Positions 56,260 through 60,000 of a DNA stretch of 60,000 nucleotides are shown one piece after another. Source of the DNA: Phoronis australis (Eukaryota; Phoronida; Phoronidae); assembly GCA_002633005.1 (NCBI GenBank), contig NMRA01000005.1, positions 1,791,048 through 1,851,047 of the forward strand, in the 5' to 3' direction. Numbering within the stretch: the stretch's first letter is position 1; the number at the start of each line of letters is the position of its first letter. The translations under genes were made by a program, and so were the position numbers. Below the pieces are notes generated by a model, which was given only the letters and a program-made list of their open reading frames with translations, had not been told where the DNA came from and ran no database searches.

Positions 56260-59200
56260 TTCTACACATACCCAGTAAAGTTTAAGACCTTAGCAGAACA
56301 CAACAGAAGTGACAATCTTCCCTTCTACTGTTGCTCTTTAAACCTTAGCCTTGTATCCAGCAAGTCAGCTGGATACCCTTAGTGGTCTGCTCTCAATAAA
56401 GCTGTTCCAGACAGAATGTAATTGTTCAGTAGTTTACACTCACTTTATTGTGATTACATGCACCAATTAGAACCTGTCTGTCACCCAAGCCAAGCCAGAC
56501 AAGACATTCTATTGGCTGGAAGGTTTCATTTCAAGGGGAATCAGGCAGGGGACTGAAGAGAGGTTTATATATCACAGGCATTATAAATATTGGAGGACTG
56601 TTGCTTGGGGGCTAATGATCCTGCCAATAATGAAATGGTAAGATGCCAGACAGGAGAAGGCGTGTTTAGTTCCGCAATCTGATGCATGGGATATAATAGC
56701 ATTTATGTCTAATACCAAGAATTGTTCCTACTGTAAAGGCCTTGTAAGTGGACAAGTGGAGCTTCAAGAAAAATTATTTAATTCAAGAAGTGGAAACTAC
56801 TGGGTGATCCAAAGATGTTAACTACACAAACTTTTGCTTTGGAAATAATTATTTCTAACGAGATCACCACCGCACATTATAAATCTAAACTATTATGAGT
56901 GGATCACATTTCTACCATATTGCAAAAAATAACGTTGATTTGTTACTGCGTTATTACCTCTTTAAAATTTGCTCGAATTATCCAACGCCGTGTTGCAATC
57001 ACACTAACTTGTGGGCGTAAATGAGCAACCCGTTGTTGCCATCCGTCAACTGTATTATTTGTTGAGGCCTGTGTTGCTTTGTGCTAACGTGATATTTCAA
57101 ATAACCTCATAAGCTGGTTCAAATCCGGAGAGTGCACTGTCCATCCATTCAATGTCACGTTTTTGACCTAATGGTTTTCCCCAGGTATCTGTCTGAGACA
57201 GTCAAGTGTCACATTACCGTAGCTGTATGTGAAATGCCCCTTAACCCTTATGGAACCACTGCTATTCCCTTCTATGTAACTCTCCTTTCCTCCTTGCTCT
57301 CCAAAATTTACCAAGCACCGCGACGTAATGTTCAGAATTGGCCTGCTGCCCATTTGTATCCTCAAACCCGCAAGGGCAAATAATGCCATCTTTTGACATT
57401 TTAATGAGCATGGAAGTTCCTGTTGTGTACCACATATTTGGGAGGTGCTGTACCCCAAGAAGGCATTGTTCTTTGAGTTTACGTGATCATGAAAATGTTA
57501 TGCTGCCTGCTAGATCAAACTGATGAACACTAAATTAGAGCCACAAATCGATAACGAATCAACAACATTTTTGTATTTTCATTGAAATGTCATCCATTCA
57601 TAATAGTTTTGATGTTTGAGATTGTTTAGTGTTTTTTAAGAAGCAAAAACATGGGTAACACTTTTTGTCAGCCTGTATTAGATTCACATTGTATTGTATC
57701 GATAAATTGATTAATTAGTACTTACATGTATTGTCATTATTCACTAATCTCACTCAGTATAAAAACGATACTTGGAAAACAGTACATACATCTGGTCTGC
57801 ATACTCAAGACCAAAAACTCTCAAAAACAAGATCACGCAAGACGTTGTGTGATATCGCCATGCATTACAAACAAACCACATGACCACCCTAGCCTTATCT
57901 GAAAATCTTTCGTCTACGAATGCTACTGTAGAGTTTGTGATGATGCATGAGAAGTCGAAGTGAACAGGTTGTCTTAGAATAACTCAACCTTAAACCAGTG
58001 ATGGGCATGCTATCCATCAATGTCTTAAAGACCTGCATAGCACTGTGCTTGGTGCAAGTACAAACTGAACATCAAACTAGAATAAATCAAGTTAGCAATC
58101 AATGAACTGTGTTTGGCTCATTCTTTTACAAGTTATTAGGAATGCTGTTCACCATATTAAAAAAGGATTCTACCCCAGACCATGAACGTAACCAATGGTT
58201 TTCAAAGATGACCCTGCATGTGGGTTTACCAAAAATCCATCACAGACACAATCTATGACAGAAATGGTGCTATCTCCAATGCTGCAGCTATGAGTGAACT
58301 TTGACTTATCGAGTTTGAATCCGGTTTCAGCTGGTATTGTACTTGAGACTAATTCAGGCACTCCTGGTTTTTACGATTGGTGATAATTTCTTAAAGGTGT
58401 AGTCCCATGGTTGAACATTCAAATTTACATTTCAGGAAGTTGTTAACATGAAAAACAGACCCCTTTAACGAAGAGCAGCTGACCAAGGACAGTCCAACTG
58501 AATCCATGACAACCAACTCCAGAAGACACTGGGCTAATATGCCTACCCTCTGTGCTCACTGGTATTTGGATGAATCCATATATTACAATTCATGATATAT
58601 GCATTCATCACATGGAAGTTCCTCAGAAATAAGTCGGTATAGTGGCCCTCCATGAACTAAAAAAAGAGTCATTCTGGGCTGGGCTATCCAAAACCCATAA
58701 GGAGTAATAATACAATTATCTTCTCACCCAGGACCATAAATCCTCTGTTTACTTACACCATCCAACTGGGACAGCTGTACAACTAAGAAGTACTTTCACT
58801 GACTGTGTATGTGAGTGTAATTCCCTGTAATGAACACCAATTTCAAAAGGCCTGTTGTGTGTGACTGACACCGATGATTTGAACCCTTCCGCAAAGTTCT
58901 GAGCCACTATGTATGGTCACATTTTGGCAGCACGAATCGGAAACCATAACTGCTGGAAGTCTCATGTAGAACCATTTCAGTACATTCAGTCATCCATTTT
59001 GACACAAAAAGTGCTGAAAAATCTACCCTACTTCAGTGCCACGTGCACTTACCGGTATCATGGGAGAGTCCCCCCAGGTATTCCATCAGCTTCCAGTGGT
59101 TCTATTTAAGTTCACTTGTGTCTAAAAATACTTCATTATAGCTTTGAAACAGTTCATCTACATTGATTTTGAATAAATTGAGCTGCATAGCCAGGCCAGA

Positions 59201-59690
59201 CATGTTATGGTCAGCTGAAAAGTGACAGGTGAAGTCATTTCATCAATCACGGTATTAGCTAATGTTCCATTGGTCAACTCTGCGTGGCTGGCATATTCTG
59301 AGATGTGCATTTTACTCACTGAGGTGGTAAAACTGTAAGCTGGCACATGTTTCAAATTTTGGGATTTGCAGTTGCCTAGTAGATGAATATATTAAAGAGG
59401 CATGGAATGTGAAAGCTCGTCAAAAATATCTTTTGAACAACTCCTCACAAAAGCACCATATTGCAATGTATATAAATGCGTGCGTGCACCCACAGTTATT
59501 TGACAAAAGACCGACAAGATGAATATTAACGGCAGGTTATGTGTGATTGCATTCTGATTTTGAGGTCGAGCACAATATGAGGCAAGCCAGTGAAGCAAGC
59601 GATTTTCCAAAAAGAATTCCAAGAGCATTTATTTTTCAAATATATTTGAAAACTACGATACATTTATAACTAATTTTTAAGAAATAGGAC
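56260..59690. other. sequence without a recognised gene
   Basis: Mixed AT-rich DNA with a few frames of 60-96 codons on both strands (largest on minus, 57168-57458). None shows a domain, signal peptide or matching splice sites. A GGTTCAAATCC at about 57116 matches the polymerase III B box, but no A box or tRNA fold accompanies it. Confidence 0.5.
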
Positions 59691-59694
59691 TTAC

Positions 59695-59739
59695 ATCAAT
59701 TGTCTCTAAAACTGATTGGCTGCTGCTTGAATTCACCAT
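59695..59739 (-). CDS. speculative first coding exon of an unidentified gene
   Basis: Minus-strand ATG at 59739 opens 15 codons (MVNSSSSQSVLETID) and ends at a strong donor (ATTGAT|GTAAGTCC). A TATATA-like motif on the same strand at 59780-59788 lies about 42 bp upstream. No following exon could be identified, and the short Ser-rich peptide is not diagnostic. Confidence 0.2.
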
Positions 59740-60000
59740 TGTATTGTTTATATCTAATGTCAAAACCAGGTCACATTTTCTATATAAGGGAAATGTGCTA
59801 CGTCTATGTCTTGCCATACTGAATAAGGAGATGTGCTTTACCTTGTGGGAGAAAATGTGAGGAAGTGACCAGCAGTTGACAGATCATTTTTTGAAGTTTG
59901 AAACTAAAAGAAAAATGCTTCAATGTCAACAGAAATTCAATTTTTTTATAAACAAACTGTCAAAATACCTTGTGAACAGGTTGAATTGGCACTGAATCAC

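Noticed and set aside
57168-57458. 96-codon minus-strand frame, possible decayed gene
   Set aside because: No domain, and the opposite strand is also open over the same stretch, which points to chance in a slightly GC-richer patch.

Overview
This is a window of animal nuclear DNA: AT-rich, intron-dense, with GT/AG introns from about 100 bp to several kb and many small non-autonomous repeats. Four protein-coding genes could be assembled exon by exon; in each one every splice phase closes. Three have clear vertebrate counterparts (KATNBL1, ERO1, NDUFAF7). The fourth is a secreted IGFBP-plus-Kazal protein. The gene content, the visible allelic divergence and the repeat style suggest a highly heterozygous invertebrate, plausibly a marine deuterostome. 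The species cannot be fixed from this sequence.

Layout. 1-1440: no gene seen. About 1460-9021 (+): a KATNBL1-like katanin con80-domain gene, with one non-coding and nine coding exons. 9022-10370: convergent intergenic DNA. About 10375-34814 (-): a complete ERO1 oxidoreductase gene of 16 coding exons, 466 residues when one copy of a duplicated two-exon cassette is used. 34815-36465: head-to-head interval. 36466-44816 (+): NDUFAF7, the complex I assembly methyltransferase, nine coding exons. 44817-49690: convergent interval holding a 450-bp higher-order tandem repeat and a 425-bp hAT-like element. 49691-56197 (-): two-exon IGFBP/Kazal gene. 56260-60000: no confident gene, only a speculative first exon at the right edge. 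The genes do unrelated jobs (cytoskeleton, ER disulfide formation, mitochondrial complex I assembly, extracellular signalling). I see no functional cluster and nothing operon-like.

The most notable structure is inside ERO1. A ~2.9-kb segment with two essential exons occurs twice (15357-18308 and 19421-22163). The copies are separated by a 164-N gap and a ~950-bp island that carries a half C-type-lectin exon. Joining both copies in one mRNA would break the frame, so this is either an unmerged haplotype or, less likely, a mutually exclusive exon cassette. A 590-bp duplication around a single N at 55241 and a short one around the N at 3432 look like the same kind of haplotype junction.

Other items worth a look are a family of short hairpins with a conserved loop and variable self-complementary arms, a MITE carrying a tRNA 3' half, a tRNA-like SINE head next to one of the hairpins, two long foldback elements in introns, a 39-bp minisatellite, a 15-nt ERO1 microexon, and a minimal upstream ORF whose stop overlaps the ERO1 start codon. 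I found no convincing new multi-gene system.
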